Source: Polynucleobacter sp. (GTDB lineage Bacteria; Pseudomonadota; Gammaproteobacteria; Burkholderiales; Burkholderiaceae). Taken from it: 38,684 nucleotides of DNA. The stretch lies in contig JAHEBW010000005.1 in the NCBI GenBank assembly GCA_024642065.1, forward strand, positions 1 through 38,684. Direction: 5' to 3'. Positions within the stretch are counted from its first letter, which is position 1; the number at the start of each line of letters is the position of its first letter. Made by a program: the position numbers and the translations under genes. Shown one piece after another: positions 1-12,400 of the stretch. The notes under the pieces were generated by a model, which made no database searches, was not told the origin of the DNA, and saw only the letters and a program-made list of their open reading frames with translations.

Positions 1-2533
<2,533 letters not shown>

Positions 2534-2552
2534 GCTTTTGTACATTGAGTTT

Positions 2553-2580
2553 AAAAAGGCGCTTTTAGCGCCTTTTTTCT
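2553..2580 (+). terminator. Intrinsic terminator after purA
   Basis: Arms AAAAAGGCGCT (2553-2563) and AGCGCCTTTTT (2567-2577) pair perfectly over 11 bp around a TTT loop and run into a T tract. It lies directly after purA and before rnr on the same strand, so rnr needs its own promoter. Confidence 0.9.
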
Positions 2581-2616
2581 TGTGAAAATCGGCCATATCT
2601 GAGGGCATACAAATTG

Positions 2617-2638
2617 CTTTATCAAAGACTTGATAAAG
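2617..2638. repeat. Perfect 22-bp inverted repeat upstream of rnr
   Basis: The 9-base arms CTTTATCAA (2617-2625) and TTGATAAAG (2630-2638) are exact reverse complements separated by AGAC. There is no T tract after it, so it is not a terminator. It lies between the purA terminator and the rnr start, where the rnr promoter should be, so it could be an operator or a 5'-UTR hairpin. The half-site order (ATCAA then TTGAT) is the reverse of an FNR/CRP-type box. Confidence 0.6.
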
Positions 2639-2675
2639 TATTGTGAGATTACACATTCTTATAAGACAATGGGGC

Positions 2676-5129
2676 ATGACTAAAAAAAATAATAAAGGAA
2701 CTTTGGCCTTATCTGAGGCTAAAGCACGCAATTTGCCAGAAAAGCAGGGGACAGTCCAAGGTCACCGAGATGGCTTTGGATTTGTGATTCCAGATGATGG
2801 TGGTGAGGACGTTTTTTTAACTGAACGAGAAATGTCTCGTGTCATGCATCAAGATAAAGTCATTGTCAAAGTGACTGGCCTAGATCGCCGTGGTCGCCCT
2901 GAAGGTCAAATTAGTGAAGTTATTCATCATGCTAATAAATTTGTCATTGGACGTTTGCTTAATGAGAACGGTGTTCTTATTTGTGCGCCAGAAGATAAAC
3001 GTATTGGACACGATATTTTAATCCCGCCAAAGGGGCAGGGAAATGCCAAGTTAAACCAGGTGGTCTCTGTTGAAATTATTGATTACCCCGATAGTTATCG
3101 ACAAGCTGTTGGTCGTGTAGTTGAAGTTCTTGGTGAGATTGATGATCCAGGTATGGAGATTGAGATTGCGGTTCGCAAGTATGGCGTGCCGCATGAATTT
3201 TCACCGGCAGCAATCAAAGAGGCTGAGCTCTTACCTGATGAAATTCGTGCCGAAGATTTAGAGGGTCGCATTGATCTAAGAGATATCCCACTTGTTACGA
3301 TTGACGGTGAAGATGCAAGAGACTTCGATGATGCAGTTTATTGTGAGCCGGTTGCTTGGGGTCAGGAAAAAGCTTGGCGATTAATTGTTGCTATTGCTGA
3401 CGTGTCTCACTATGTAAAGCCTGGTCAACCGCTTGATTCGGACGCGATTACGCGAGCAACTTCTGTCTATTTTCCGCGTCGCGTTATACCGATGCTGCCC
3501 GAAAAAATCTCCAATGGACTTTGTTCACTAAAGCCTGAGGTTGATCGTTTGTGTATGGTTTGTGATGCTGTGATTGATTTGCATGGTGAGGTTCAGGCCT
3601 ACCAGTTCTATCCAGCAGTTATGCATTCAGCACAGCGTTTTACTTACAACACTGTTTGGGAAATTTTAAGTAATAGTAATGGCCCTGAAGCAGCGAGATT
3701 TAAGCATCTCAAAAAGAATTTAGACCGACTTTATAGTTTATATAAGGTTCTAAGGGCTTCTAGAGATAAGCGTGGCGCCATCGATTTTGAGACCACTGAA
3801 ACTCAAATTATTAGTAATTCATTGGGTAAGATCGAGCGCATTGAACCTCGTATTCGTAATGAGGCTCATCGCGTGATTGAAGAGTGCATGTTGGCGGCTA
3901 ACGTCTGTGCAGCAGACTTTTTAGATAAGAATGGCCATGATTCTTTATTCCGTGTTCACGCCGAACCTTCTGTTGAGAAGCTATTAACACTCAAGCAGGT
4001 ATTAAGAACGGCAGGTCTTCATTTGGGTGGTTCTGATAAGCCAAGACCCAAAGATTTTGCTAAATTGATTGAAGAGATTAAGCCGCGACCTGACGCTAGT
4101 ATGTTGCAGTCAGTTGTGTTGAGGTCTATGCAGCAAGCGGTTTATCAACCTGATAATTATGGACACTTCGGCTTGGCTTATGACGCTTATGCCCACTTCA
4201 CAAGCCCTATTAGACGTTACCCTGACTTATTGGTACACCGATCCATTAAAGCCATCTTAGCGAAGAAAAAATATTCGCCAGCTATTCCATCAGAAGTTGT
4301 TTTAAATTTGGCGATGCCTAAGAGTGGTCCAGGTCGTGTGAATGCAGCTAATGCCAAAAAGTCACATGAAGAGGCTAAATCTAAGCCAGCAGTTAAGACG
4401 GCAAGAGGTTCTAAGGCAAAGCAAGAGGCATCAACTGCTATGGCCGCTTGGGCTCAATTGGGTGTTCATTGTTCCTCTAACGAGCGTCGAGCCGATGAAG
4501 CATCGAGGGATGTTGAGGCTTGGTTGAAGTGTTATTACATGCGTGATCACTTGGGTCAAGAATATGCTGGCACGATTACTGGCGTTGCAACCTTTGGCTT
4601 ATTTGTTCAGTTGGAGAGTCTTTTTGTTGAGGGCATGATTCACATTAGTGAATTGGGCGGAGATTACTATCAATATGATGAGGCTCGCCAAGAATTGCGT
4701 GGTGAGAGAACCGGTATCCGTTATCGTTTAACCGATCGGGTTCATGTCTTGGTCAGTCGTGTAGATCTTGATGCCAGAAGAATAGAATTTAGCTTGGTAA
4801 AACCAGGTCAAGACAAAGGTGTTGGTATTGGTGCTGGCGCAAAGTTTGCGCCCATGGATAACTCAAGATCTAATCGACCTGGTCGAGATACTCGCTCTGG
4901 TGGTGCTTCGAGAGATGCTTCATCTAAGCGTGGTTCCGGAAAATCTAAATCAAGGACTGGTTCCTCGGCTGATGTATCGACAGCCAGAGCAAGTGCAGGT
5001 TTATCATTACCACCATCAAAATCCCCAGCTTCTAAAAAAGCTGCATCAAAGGCTGGGAAAAAACCAAAAAAAGCTAGTAATGCCAAATCAAAAGGGCATG
5101 AGCTAAGTATTCGTAAAGGTCGTCGTTAA
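2676..5129 (+). CDS. rnr: Ribonuclease R (3'-5' exoribonuclease)
   Basis: This hydrolytic 3'-5' exoribonuclease of the RNB family degrades structured RNA and helps process rRNA and tmRNA. From the ATG at 2676 it has 817 residues. N-terminal cold-shock/OB domains lie at about 24-150. The RNB catalytic domain starts near 199 and carries the metal-binding [12 protein letters not shown] motif at 210-221 and the [15 protein letters not shown] motif at 508-522. An S1 domain spans about 627-708 and a Lys/Ser-rich basic tail follows (709-817). A Lys/Ala-rich segment at about 545-589 appears to interrupt the usual junction between the RNB domain and the [20 protein letters not shown] helix. A GTG at 2643 is an alternative start, less likely because it adds residues not typical of the family. 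The stop overlaps the rlmB start by one base (TAATG). Confidence 0.95.
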   Translation: MTKKNNKGTLALSEAKARNLPEKQGTVQGHRDGFGFVIPDDGGEDVFLTEREMSRVMHQDKVIVKVTGLDRRGRPEGQISEVIHHANKFVIGRLLNENGVLICAPEDKRIGHDILIPPKGQGNAKLNQVVSVEIIDYPDSYRQAVGRVVEVLGEIDDPGMEIEIAVRKYGVPHEFSPAAIKEAELLPDEIRAEDLEGRIDLRDIPLVTIDGEDARDFDDAVYCEPVAWGQEKAWRLIVAIADVSHYVKPGQPLDSDAITRATSVYFPRRVIPMLPEKISNGLCSLKPEVDRLCMVCDAVIDLHGEVQAYQFYPAVMHSAQRFTYNTVWEILSNSNGPEAARFKHLKKNLDRLYSLYKVLRASRDKRGAIDFETTETQIISNSLGKIERIEPRIRNEAHRVIEECMLAANVCAADFLDKNGHDSLFRVHAEPSVEKLLTLKQVLRTAGLHLGGSDKPRPKDFAKLIEEIKPRPDASMLQSVVLRSMQQAVYQPDNYGHFGLAYDAYAHFTSPIRRYPDLLVHRSIKAILAKKKYSPAIPSEVVLNLAMPKSGPGRVNAANAKKSHEEAKSKPAVKTARGSKAKQEASTAMAAWAQLGVHCSSNERRADEASRDVEAWLKCYYMRDHLGQEYAGTITGVATFGLFVQLESLFVEGMIHISELGGDYYQYDEARQELRGERTGIRYRLTDRVHVLVSRVDLDARRIEFSLVKPGQDKGVGIGAGAKFAPMDNSRSNRPGRDTRSGGASRDASSKRGSGKSKSRTGSSADVSTARASAGLSLPPSKSPASKKAASKAGKKPKKASNAKSKGHELSIRKGRR

Positions 5130-5926
5130 TGTCAGGTAGAGAGCAAAAGTCAGGTTTTAAACAAGAGTCTAGGCAGGGTGGTGACGGCAAACAGATGATT
5201 CTTGGTTTTCATGCGGTTATTGCAAGATTGCGTCAAGATCCTGAATCTCTAAGAACTGTTTATGTTGATCCCGCAAGACGTGATCGTCGTATGCAAGACT
5301 TTATTAAGTCAGCAGAGCCTATTTTGGGTAGACGATTGCATCAGGCTGATACCGAGCGTCTTAGAACTTTAGCTGGCAATGATCGTCATCAAGGTGTTGT
5401 TGCTTTTGCTGATGCTGTTTCTAAAGTTCAGACTCTCGATGAATTACTAGATGCCTTACAAGGTCCAGCTTTGTTGTTAATACTGGATGGGGTTACAGAT
5501 CCGCATAACCTAGGTGCATGTCTTCGAGTTGCTGATGGTGCTGGTGTTGATGCTGTGATCGTCCCGAAGGATCGCTCTGCGCATTTAAATGCAACGGTGA
5601 GTAAGGTAGCCAGCGGTGCGGCAGAGACTATGCCCTTAATTGCTGTGACTAATCTTGCTCGTACTATGCGCGAGTTACAAGAAGCCGGGGTATGGCTCAT
5701 TGGTACAGATGATCAAACTGAAAAAACCTTATACGATGTTGACTTGAGCGGCCCAGTTGCTTTGGTAATGGGAGCTGAAGGTGAAGGTATGAGAAGGTTA
5801 ACTAAAGAGACATGCGATGAGCTGGTCAAAATTCCGATGCTCGGAGGTGTTGAAAGCTTAAACGTATCAGTTGCAAGCGGCGTCTGTTTGTACGAGGCTC
5901 GCAGGCAACGAATTGCCAAAGGCTAA
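5129..5926 (+). CDS. rlmB: 23S rRNA (guanosine-2'-O-)-methyltransferase RlmB (SpoU family)
   Basis: This SPOUT-class methyltransferase is expected to 2'-O-methylate G2251 in the 23S rRNA P-loop using SAM. The N-terminal substrate-binding domain begins with [11 protein letters not shown] near residue 24. The SpoU catalytic domain has motif 1 [20 protein letters not shown] at about 119-138, motif 2 [13 protein letters not shown] at about 212-224, and motif 3 [15 protein letters not shown] at about 234-248, which form the knotted SAM site. The length of 265 is slightly above the usual 245-250 because of a short polar N-terminal extension. It shares the TAATG junction with rnr, so both RNA-processing genes are translationally coupled. 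A terminator follows at 5932-5973. Confidence 0.94.
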   Translation: MSGREQKSGFKQESRQGGDGKQMILGFHAVIARLRQDPESLRTVYVDPARRDRRMQDFIKSAEPILGRRLHQADTERLRTLAGNDRHQGVVAFADAVSKVQTLDELLDALQGPALLLILDGVTDPHNLGACLRVADGAGVDAVIVPKDRSAHLNATVSKVASGAAETMPLIAVTNLARTMRELQEAGVWLIGTDDQTEKTLYDVDLSGPVALVMGAEGEGMRRLTKETCDELVKIPMLGGVESLNVSVASGVCLYEARRQRIAKG

Positions 5927-5931
5927 AAAAT

Positions 5932-5973
5932 AAAAAAAGGTGCCTGATCTGTTAGTTCAAGAGCACCTTTTTT
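5932..5973. terminator. Bidirectional terminator between rlmB and tal
   Basis: An A-tract plus GGTGC (5932-5943) pairs with GCACC plus a T tract (5963-5973) across a 19-base loop. A tract on one side and T tract on the other let it serve rlmB on the plus strand and tal on the minus strand, which converge here. Confidence 0.75.
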
Positions 5974-6003
5974 AGCTAGCCATCAGACTATGGCCTATTT
6001 GTT

Positions 6004-6951
6004 TTAATTAGCCAGTAGCTTTTCAAGCTTATCTATATCAGCACAGAACAAACGAATGCCTTCGGAAAGTTTTTCTGTCGCCATGGCATCTTGATTTAAC
6101 TGATAGCGGAACGATTTTTCATCTGCGTTAATAGCAGAGGCGCCAGTCGCTTTTGCGCTACTGAGACTTAGTGCCGGAGAAAGCGCTAAGTCTTTATTTT
6201 GAAGTTCTGCCAGTAACTCAGGACTAATTGTTAGTAAATCACAGCCTGCTAAGTTAATAATCTGATTGATATTTCTAAAGCTTGCTCCCATGACTTCAGT
6301 TTGAATATCAAAAGACTTGTAATAGTTATAGATATTTTTAACTGAAACAACACCTGGATCATTGGCGCCACCATGAATGTCATCTTTCCAGTCAGCACCC
6401 ATGGACTTTTTGTGCCAATCTGTGATTCGACCAACAAATGGTGAAATTAACTGTGCTTTTGCATTGGCACAAGCAACTGCTTGTACTAGGCTAAACAACA
6501 AAGTCATATTGCAGGATATGCCTTCTGATTGCAGAACTTGAGCCGCTTGAATACCTTCCCAAGTACTTGCAATTTTAATTAGAACTCGTTTTCGAGAAAT
6601 TCCGGCTTGTTCATAGGCCTTAATAATTTCTCGAGCTTTCTTGATGGTTAATTCTGTATCAAAAGATAGGCGAGCATCAACCTCTGTAGAAACTCTACCT
6701 GGAACAATCTTCAAAATTTCAATACCAAATGCGACTAGCAATGCATCAATGAGGTGGTCTACTGATTGACCTGCATTTTGCGACTTTATTTGGCTAATGA
6801 GCGCTTGATAATTCGGAAGTTGAGCAGCTTTTAATATCAGAGAAGGGTTGGTTGTGGCATCTTGAGGCAAAAAGGCCTGCATGCGCTCAAAGTCGCCAGT
6901 GTCTGCGACTACAGTGGTGTATTGTTTAAGTTGTTCTATTAGTGTGCTCAT
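6004..6951 (-). CDS. tal: Transaldolase
   Basis: This enzyme of the non-oxidative pentose phosphate pathway moves a dihydroxyacetone unit from sedoheptulose-7-P to glyceraldehyde-3-P. The 315 residues fit the TalB-type subfamily. Visible signatures are [12 protein letters not shown] (31-42), [14 protein letters not shown] (85-98) and the Schiff-base segment [10 protein letters not shown] with the catalytic lysine at 126. After it come [12 protein letters not shown] and the phosphate-binding [12 protein letters not shown]. It is divergent from rpiA, another enzyme of the same pathway, across a gap of about 100 bp, so joint regulation is plausible. I see no clear promoter boxes in that gap. Confidence 0.97.
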   Translation of the reverse strand: MSTLIEQLKQYTTVVADTGDFERMQAFLPQDATTNPSLILKAAQLPNYQALISQIKSQNAGQSVDHLIDALLVAFGIEILKIVPGRVSTEVDARLSFDTELTIKKAREIIKAYEQAGISRKRVLIKIASTWEGIQAAQVLQSEGISCNMTLLFSLVQAVACANAKAQLISPFVGRITDWHKKSMGADWKDDIHGGANDPGVVSVKNIYNYYKSFDIQTEVMGASFRNINQIINLAGCDLLTISPELLAELQNKDLALSPALSLSSAKATGASAINADEKSFRYQLNQDAMATEKLSEGIRLFCADIDKLEKLLAN

Positions 6952-7055
6952 TGGAGTATTTTAGAATGCTTCTGTAAATAAAAAGAATTTAGCAGACATT
7001 TTTGCTGAATAATTAAGTTAAATTAAAAGAAACAGCATTTATAGGGCATTGTTTT

Positions 7056-7748
7056 ATGTATACGCAGGATCAACTGAAGGCAATGGTAGCGGATGCCGCA
7101 AAAAATGAGGTGCTTAGTAATATGGCACCTGGTGGTATTTTGGGCATTGGAACTGGTTCAACTGCTAATTTATTTATTGATGCTATCGCACCTCATAAAG
7201 ATCATTTTTCTGGAGTTATTTCTAGTTCTCAAGCAAGTACAGAGAGACTTCAAAAGCATGGATTTAAAGTTTTGGACAGTAACTCAGTGGTCAGTGTTCC
7301 TATCTATGTTGATGGCGCTGACGAGATTGACCCCCAGGGTCATATGCTCAAAGGTGGTGGTGGCGCTCTAACTCGAGAAAAAATTGTGGCTCAGTTAGCT
7401 CAATCTTTTGTTTGTATTTGTGATGCCAGTAAAGAAGTCGATATCCTTGGAAAGTTCCCTTTGCCAGTTGAAGTCATTCCGATGGCTCAAGCTCAAGTCA
7501 CGCGTTTTTTAGAGAGTTTAGGCGCTACAGTCTCTTTAAGAAAAATAAAAGGTAGTGATCAAATTTTTGTGACTGATAACCAGGGTTGGATTTTGGATGC
7601 CAGTGGTTTGAAGATCACAGACCCAGTTTCATTAGAGTCAGAGGTCAATCAAATTCCTGGCGTTATATGCAATGGTTTATTCGCTCGCAGAAAAGCAGAC
7701 GTGCTACTCATTGGCGAATCTGAGGGCGTTAGGCGTCAAATTTATTGA
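7056..7748 (+). CDS. rpiA: Ribose-5-phosphate isomerase A
   Basis: RpiA interconverts ribose-5-P and ribulose-5-P in the pentose phosphate pathway and supplies ribose for nucleotides. The 230 residues match the usual length of 220-230. The phosphate-binding GTGSTA is at 32-37, the catalytic-acid motif DGADE at 86-90 and the KGGGGALTREK motif, with the general-base glutamate, at 99-109. The C-terminal NGLFA segment is also typical. It is divergent from tal and followed directly by a 38-bp palindromic terminator that begins two bases after the stop codon. Confidence 0.97.
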   Translation: MYTQDQLKAMVADAAKNEVLSNMAPGGILGIGTGSTANLFIDAIAPHKDHFSGVISSSQASTERLQKHGFKVLDSNSVVSVPIYVDGADEIDPQGHMLKGGGGALTREKIVAQLAQSFVCICDASKEVDILGKFPLPVEVIPMAQAQVTRFLESLGATVSLRKIKGSDQIFVTDNQGWILDASGLKITDPVSLESEVNQIPGVICNGLFARRKADVLLIGESEGVRRQIY

Positions 7749-7749
7749 T

Positions 7750-7787
7750 ATATTAAAAAAGGATGCCATGGCATCCTTTTTTAATAT
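7750..7787. terminator. Perfect 38-bp palindromic bidirectional terminator (rpiA / yggX)
   Basis: Positions 7750-7768 are the exact reverse complement of 7769-7787. The centre is GGATGCCATGGCATCC, flanked by an A6 tract on one side and a T6 tract on the other. The convergent genes rpiA and yggX end on either side, so one hairpin can stop both transcripts. Confidence 0.9.
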
Positions 7788-7797
7788 TTTTTGAGAA

Positions 7798-8070
7798 TTA
7801 TTTATTCTCAGGAACATAACCTTGAGCGGTGTCGGCACCTTCACCGTAGAAATATTTTTCTACTTGCTTAAGTAGATATTGGCGCGCACGGGTATCTGCC
7901 ATATTTAATCGATTCTCATTGATCAACATGGTTTGTTGTTTTAGCCATCCTGCCCAGGCTTCTTTAGAAACCTCTTGCCATAGCTTCTTGCCTAATTCAC
8001 CAGGCATTGGGGCGAAATCTAAGCCTTCAGCTTCTTTATTTAATTTAATGCAGTTAACCATCCGAGCCAT
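7798..8070 (-). CDS. yggX: Probable Fe(2+)-trafficking protein YggX
   Basis: This is a small cytosolic protein implicated in iron handling and protection of Fe-S clusters from oxidants. The 90 residues match the family. Characteristic features are the N-terminal [21 protein letters not shown] with the conserved Cys7, the [17 protein letters not shown] segment and the [18 protein letters not shown] segment. It lies 31 bases downstream of argA on the same strand, with no terminator between, so it is probably the second gene of an argA-yggX transcript. The molecular function of the family is still debated. Confidence 0.95.
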   Translation of the reverse strand: MARMVNCIKLNKEAEGLDFAPMPGELGKKLWQEVSKEAWAGWLKQQTMLINENRLNMADTRARQYLLKQVEKYFYGEGADTAQGYVPENK

Positions 8071-8101
8071 CTTGCTACTCCGTAATTTCTAAAGTGATTA
8101 A

Positions 8102-9439
8102 TTATAAGTTTTTAATGAGAACCATTGATTTGCGTTCCCAGTTATATAGTTCTTTGCGCTCTGCTGGCAAATCATCAACGCTAGCTCTTACAAAACCACG
8201 TTTCAAAAACCAATGTTCAGTTCTGGTTGTTAAAACAAAAAGTTTTTTAAGTCCAGATGATCTCGCTCTAGCTTCAATTCGTTTTAATAAGCGCTCGCCG
8301 TCGCCTGATTCTTGGGCCTCTGGATCAACAGCTAAACATGAAAGTTCGCCAACACCGTTTGAGTATGGGAATAGGGCGGCACAGCCGAATAAAACGCGGT
8401 CATGCTCAATCACTGAAAAGTGAGTGATATCTCGCTCGATCACGTCGCGACCGCGTGCCACTAGAATCCCTTCATCTTCCAAAGGTTCAATCAGTTGCAA
8501 GATGCCGCCAACATCATCTAGATTTGCTTCACGGAGATGTTCTATATCGGAAGCTGCAATCATCGTGCTGATGCCGTCGTGAGTAAATAGCTCTTCAAGC
8601 AAAGCGCCGTCACGATCGTGAGGTAATAAATGTACCCGACTGACGCCAGATCTAATGGCACGAATAGCATTTTGTAAAAGAACCTTTAAATCTGCATCTG
8701 CTAATGTCAGTCCACTGATATGCTCTTCAAGCTGACGTAATGAAAATTCTTTGATCAATTCGCCATCTAAGTCTGTAATACCGTTGTATTCAGTTAAAAA
8801 GATCAATTTATCAGCTTTCACTGCCATAGCTGTCGCTGTAGCAACGTCTTCATAAGCAATGTTGAATGCCTGGCCAGTCGGTGAGAAACCCAGTGGAGAC
8901 ATCAGAACAATCTTATTGTTGGCTAGTGAATGGGCAATAGATTCAGAATCAACCTTACGGACTAAGCCGGTATGCATGAAATCAACACCATCAACAATAC
9001 CTACCGGTCTTGCGATGATGAAATTTCCTGAAATAACTGAAATGCGAGATCCGGCCATCGGTGTATTGGGTAACCCTTGGCTAAAAGCCGCTTCAATATC
9101 TAGGCGCAACTCGCCTGAAGCCTCTTTAGCGCATTCCAAAGCTGCTGGATCGGTGATACGGTAGCCACTCATGGGGCCTGTACCATAACGACTAGTCACT
9201 TTTCTTAAATCAAGTTGCTCTTGTACTTGTGGGCGTGAACCATGAACTAGCACAATACGCATTCCCATGGCGTGCAGCATGGCCACATCTTGTATTAAAG
9301 CCTCTAGGCCGCCTTTTTGAACAAGCTCTCCGGCAAAACCAATCACAAAGGTTTTACCTCTAAAACTATGGATGTAGGGAGCTACATCGCGCAGCCAAGC
9401 AACGAAGGGAAAATTATTTTGGACTTGATTAGTAGGCAT
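8102..9439 (-). CDS. argA: Amino-acid N-acetyltransferase (N-acetylglutamate synthase)
   Basis: ArgA acetylates glutamate with acetyl-CoA in the first step of arginine synthesis. The 445 residues match classical two-domain ArgA (about 440). The N-terminal amino-acid-kinase-like domain begins FVAWLRDVAPYIHSFRGKTFVIGFAGELV (about 12-40), includes VLVHGSRPQV near 63-72 and typically binds arginine as feedback inhibitor. The C-terminal GNAT acetyltransferase domain occupies about 298-440, with acetyl-CoA loop features around CLAVDPEAQESGDGERLLKRIE. The start codon is one or 31 bases from that of hrpA on the other strand, depending on the hrpA start, so the argA promoter must lie within the hrpA coding sequence. 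yggX follows in the same direction. Confidence 0.95.
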   Translation of the reverse strand: MPTNQVQNNFPFVAWLRDVAPYIHSFRGKTFVIGFAGELVQKGGLEALIQDVAMLHAMGMRIVLVHGSRPQVQEQLDLRKVTSRYGTGPMSGYRITDPAALECAKEASGELRLDIEAAFSQGLPNTPMAGSRISVISGNFIIARPVGIVDGVDFMHTGLVRKVDSESIAHSLANNKIVLMSPLGFSPTGQAFNIAYEDVATATAMAVKADKLIFLTEYNGITDLDGELIKEFSLRQLEEHISGLTLADADLKVLLQNAIRAIRSGVSRVHLLPHDRDGALLEELFTHDGISTMIAASDIEHLREANLDDVGGILQLIEPLEDEGILVARGRDVIERDITHFSVIEHDRVLFGCAALFPYSNGVGELSCLAVDPEAQESGDGERLLKRIEARARSSGLKKLFVLTTRTEHWFLKRGFVRASVDDLPAERKELYNWERKSMVLIKNL

Positions 9440-9470
9440 AGTGGAAAATTATAGGGTGCAACCAGTAAAA

Positions 9471-12400
9471 ATGACCAAAAATTTGAAAATTCAGTTTCCT
9501 GAGAGCTTACCTGTTTCTGGGCAGAGGGAGAAGATTGCCCAGGCTTTGGAACAGAATCAGGTCATTATTGTCTGTGGTGAGACGGGTTCAGGGAAAACGA
9601 CTCAATTACCCAAGATCTGTTTGGCAATGGGGCGCGGTCGTGCCAATGGCACAGAGAAGCTCATTGGCCATACCCAGCCCAGAAGGATTGCCGCCACATC
9701 AACAGCCAAACGAATAGCCCAAGAGTTGGGGAGTCCAATTGGAGAGGATGTTGGATATCAGGTTCGTTTTGCCGATAAAACTAGCTCAAGTGCTTCTATA
9801 AAGCTAATGACCGACGGTATTTTGTTGGCTGAAACCCAAAGGGACCCGCTTTTAAAGGCATACGACACGATTATTATTGACGAGGCCCATGAGCGAAGTC
9901 TCAATATTGATTTTTTATTAGGTTATTTAAGGCAATTACTGCCTAAGCGCCCAGATTTAAAAGTGATTGTTACTTCAGCGACGATCGACGCTGACCGCTT
10001 TGCAAAGCATTTTGGGACTCCTGAGCATCCAGCCCCAGTTATTGAGGTGAGTGGCCGTTTATTTCCTGTTGAAGTTAGATATCGTCCATTGTTGGAGCAG
10101 GGAAAGAAAGAAGCCCAAGAAATCCCTGAAGCGGTTGTCCAAGCCATCGGCGAGTTATGGCGTGATGGCGCTCATAGTGCTGGCGATATATTGGTTTTTC
10201 TCCCAGGGGAACGAGAAATTCGTGATTGTGCTGAAGCTATTCGCAAAGATCATGTTTTGAGTCAGCGTTTCCATCCAGAAGTACTTAGTTTATTTGCTCG
10301 CCAGTCTGTGGCAGAACAAGAGAGAGTTTTTCAGGGTAGTGGTGGTCGTAGAGTTGTTCTTGCTACTAACGTCGCCGAGACATCATTAACCGTCCCTGGT
10401 ATTCGTTTTGTTATTGATGTTGGTTTGGCTCGTGTTAAACGCTATTCCTATCGAAACAAGGTTGAGCAGTTGCAAGTCGAGCCAATTTCTCAGGCTGCAG
10501 CCAATCAGCGTGCAGGGCGTTGCGGTCGTGTATCAGATGGTATCTGTATTCGACTCTATGATGAGTCAGATTTCGTGGCTAGACCCAAATTTACTGACCC
10601 AGAAATTTTAAGAAGTTCTCTGGCGGCAGTTATTTTGAGAATGCGTGCTTTGAAATTGCCGCGTATCCAGGAGTTTCCTTTCATTGAGGCGCCCTTAGGT
10701 CGAGCGATTAGCGATGGAGTTCAACTTCTTGAAGAGTTGGGCGCTATGGAATCTGAAGGTCCTCGCCAAGGAGCTTTAACACCTATTGGCAAGCAATTGG
10801 CTGCCTTACCCTTGGATCCTAGAGTGGGTCGAATGTTGTTGGCTGCGCGAGAGCATCAAGCCTTGAGGGAAGTGTTAATTATTGCTACAGCCATGGCTAG
10901 TCAAGATCCTAGAGATCGACCCATTGAGTATGCACAAGCTGCGGATGCAGCACATAAAACTTTTGCAGATGAGCGTTCAGAATTTTTGTCATTTGTGAAG
11001 TTATGGGATTGGTATCAAGAGGCCTTGGTTCATAAACAGAGTAATCGGCAGCTTGAGAGCTTATGTAAAAGCAAGTTTATATCTCCAAGACGTATGCGTG
11101 AGTGGCGCGATGTTCATGGTCAATTGCATCATTTATTGATGGAGCAGGGTTGGAAAGAAAATGCGACTCCTGCCACTTTTGAACAAGTACATTTATCGCT
11201 TCTAACTGGTTTGTTAGGAAACATCGCTAAACGTGCAGAAGATGATAAAAATGGACCCGGTATTTACGAGGGTGCTCGAGGTATTAAATTAAATATTTGG
11301 CCAGGTTCAACTATAGGTAAAAAGGCCGGAGCTTGGATTTTGGCTTCTGAGTTGGTTGAGACTAGTCGACTATTTGCTCGAACTATCGCAAAAATTGAAC
11401 CTCAATGGGTGGAGAAGGTGGCTGCTCATCGTCTCATTAAGTCCTGGAGTGATCCATTTTGGGATGCTCGTCAAGGTGAGGTCATGGCCCATGAGCGCGG
11501 CACTTTATATGGGTTGCCAATTTATAACGGCAGAAAAATTCGTTTTGCACCTAAAGATATTGAAGAGGCTCGCAATATATTTATTCAAAGAGCTTTGGTC
11601 GAGGCTGAATTATTTGGGCAATCAGAAGCGGCAGCGGCACAAAAGCAAGCTGGTCCTGCGTATGCTTTCTTTTGGCATAACTTGTCATTAATAAAACAAA
11701 TTGAAGCACTTGAGCATCGTTCTCGTCGTCAAGACGTTTTAGTTGATGATGAGTTGCTGTTTGCTTTTTACAATCAACATCTTCCCAAGGAAGTATTCAG
11801 TCGCGCAAGCCTTGAGGCATGGTTAAAAGAGGACCTCAAAAACTTAGCCATTCTTAAGCTAGATAAATCTGACCTCATGCGTCATGAGGCTGCAGGAATT
11901 ACTCTTGATAGATATCCAAAAACGATGCGGATGGCTGGTGGCGAAGTTCAGTTGACCTATCATTTTGAGCCAGGTAGCCCTAAAGATGGGGTGACGATGG
12001 TTGTACCTTTAGCTCTGTTAAATCAGATTGATCAGCGGCGTTGTGAATGGTTGGTTCCCGGCCTGTGTATTGAAAAAGTACAACTCTATCTCAAATCTTT
12101 ACCTCAAAAACTCAGAAGAAACTGTGTCCCACTTCCGGAATATGCCAAAAAGTTTGTGGAGCGCTGTACTGAGAAAAGTACATTCGGTGAGGGCGATTTT
12201 CTTGAAGCGTTGATAGCTGATATTCGTGAGCAAACCCAAGTTCAAGTTCAACGCGTTGATTTTCGACCTGAAAATTTACCTCTTCATTGTTTTATGAATT
12301 TCCGTTTGGTCGATGAATACGGTCGACAAATTGATCTTGACAGGAATTTGGGCAAGTTAAGAGCTGAGTTTGCACAATCTGCAAGAGAAGTTTTCCAAGA

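Noticed and set aside
2617..2638. FNR/CRP-type box upstream of rnr
   Set aside because: The half-sites are in the order ATCAA...TTGAT, the reverse of the TTGAT-N4-ATCAA consensus.
2630..2665. Sigma-70 promoter TTGATA...TATAAG before rnr
   Set aside because: The spacing is 24 bp, too long for a normal promoter.
4808..5106. Open frames on both strands over the 3' end of rnr
   Set aside because: They arise from the low-complexity Lys/Ser-rich tail; they have no ribosome binding site and no recognisable domain.
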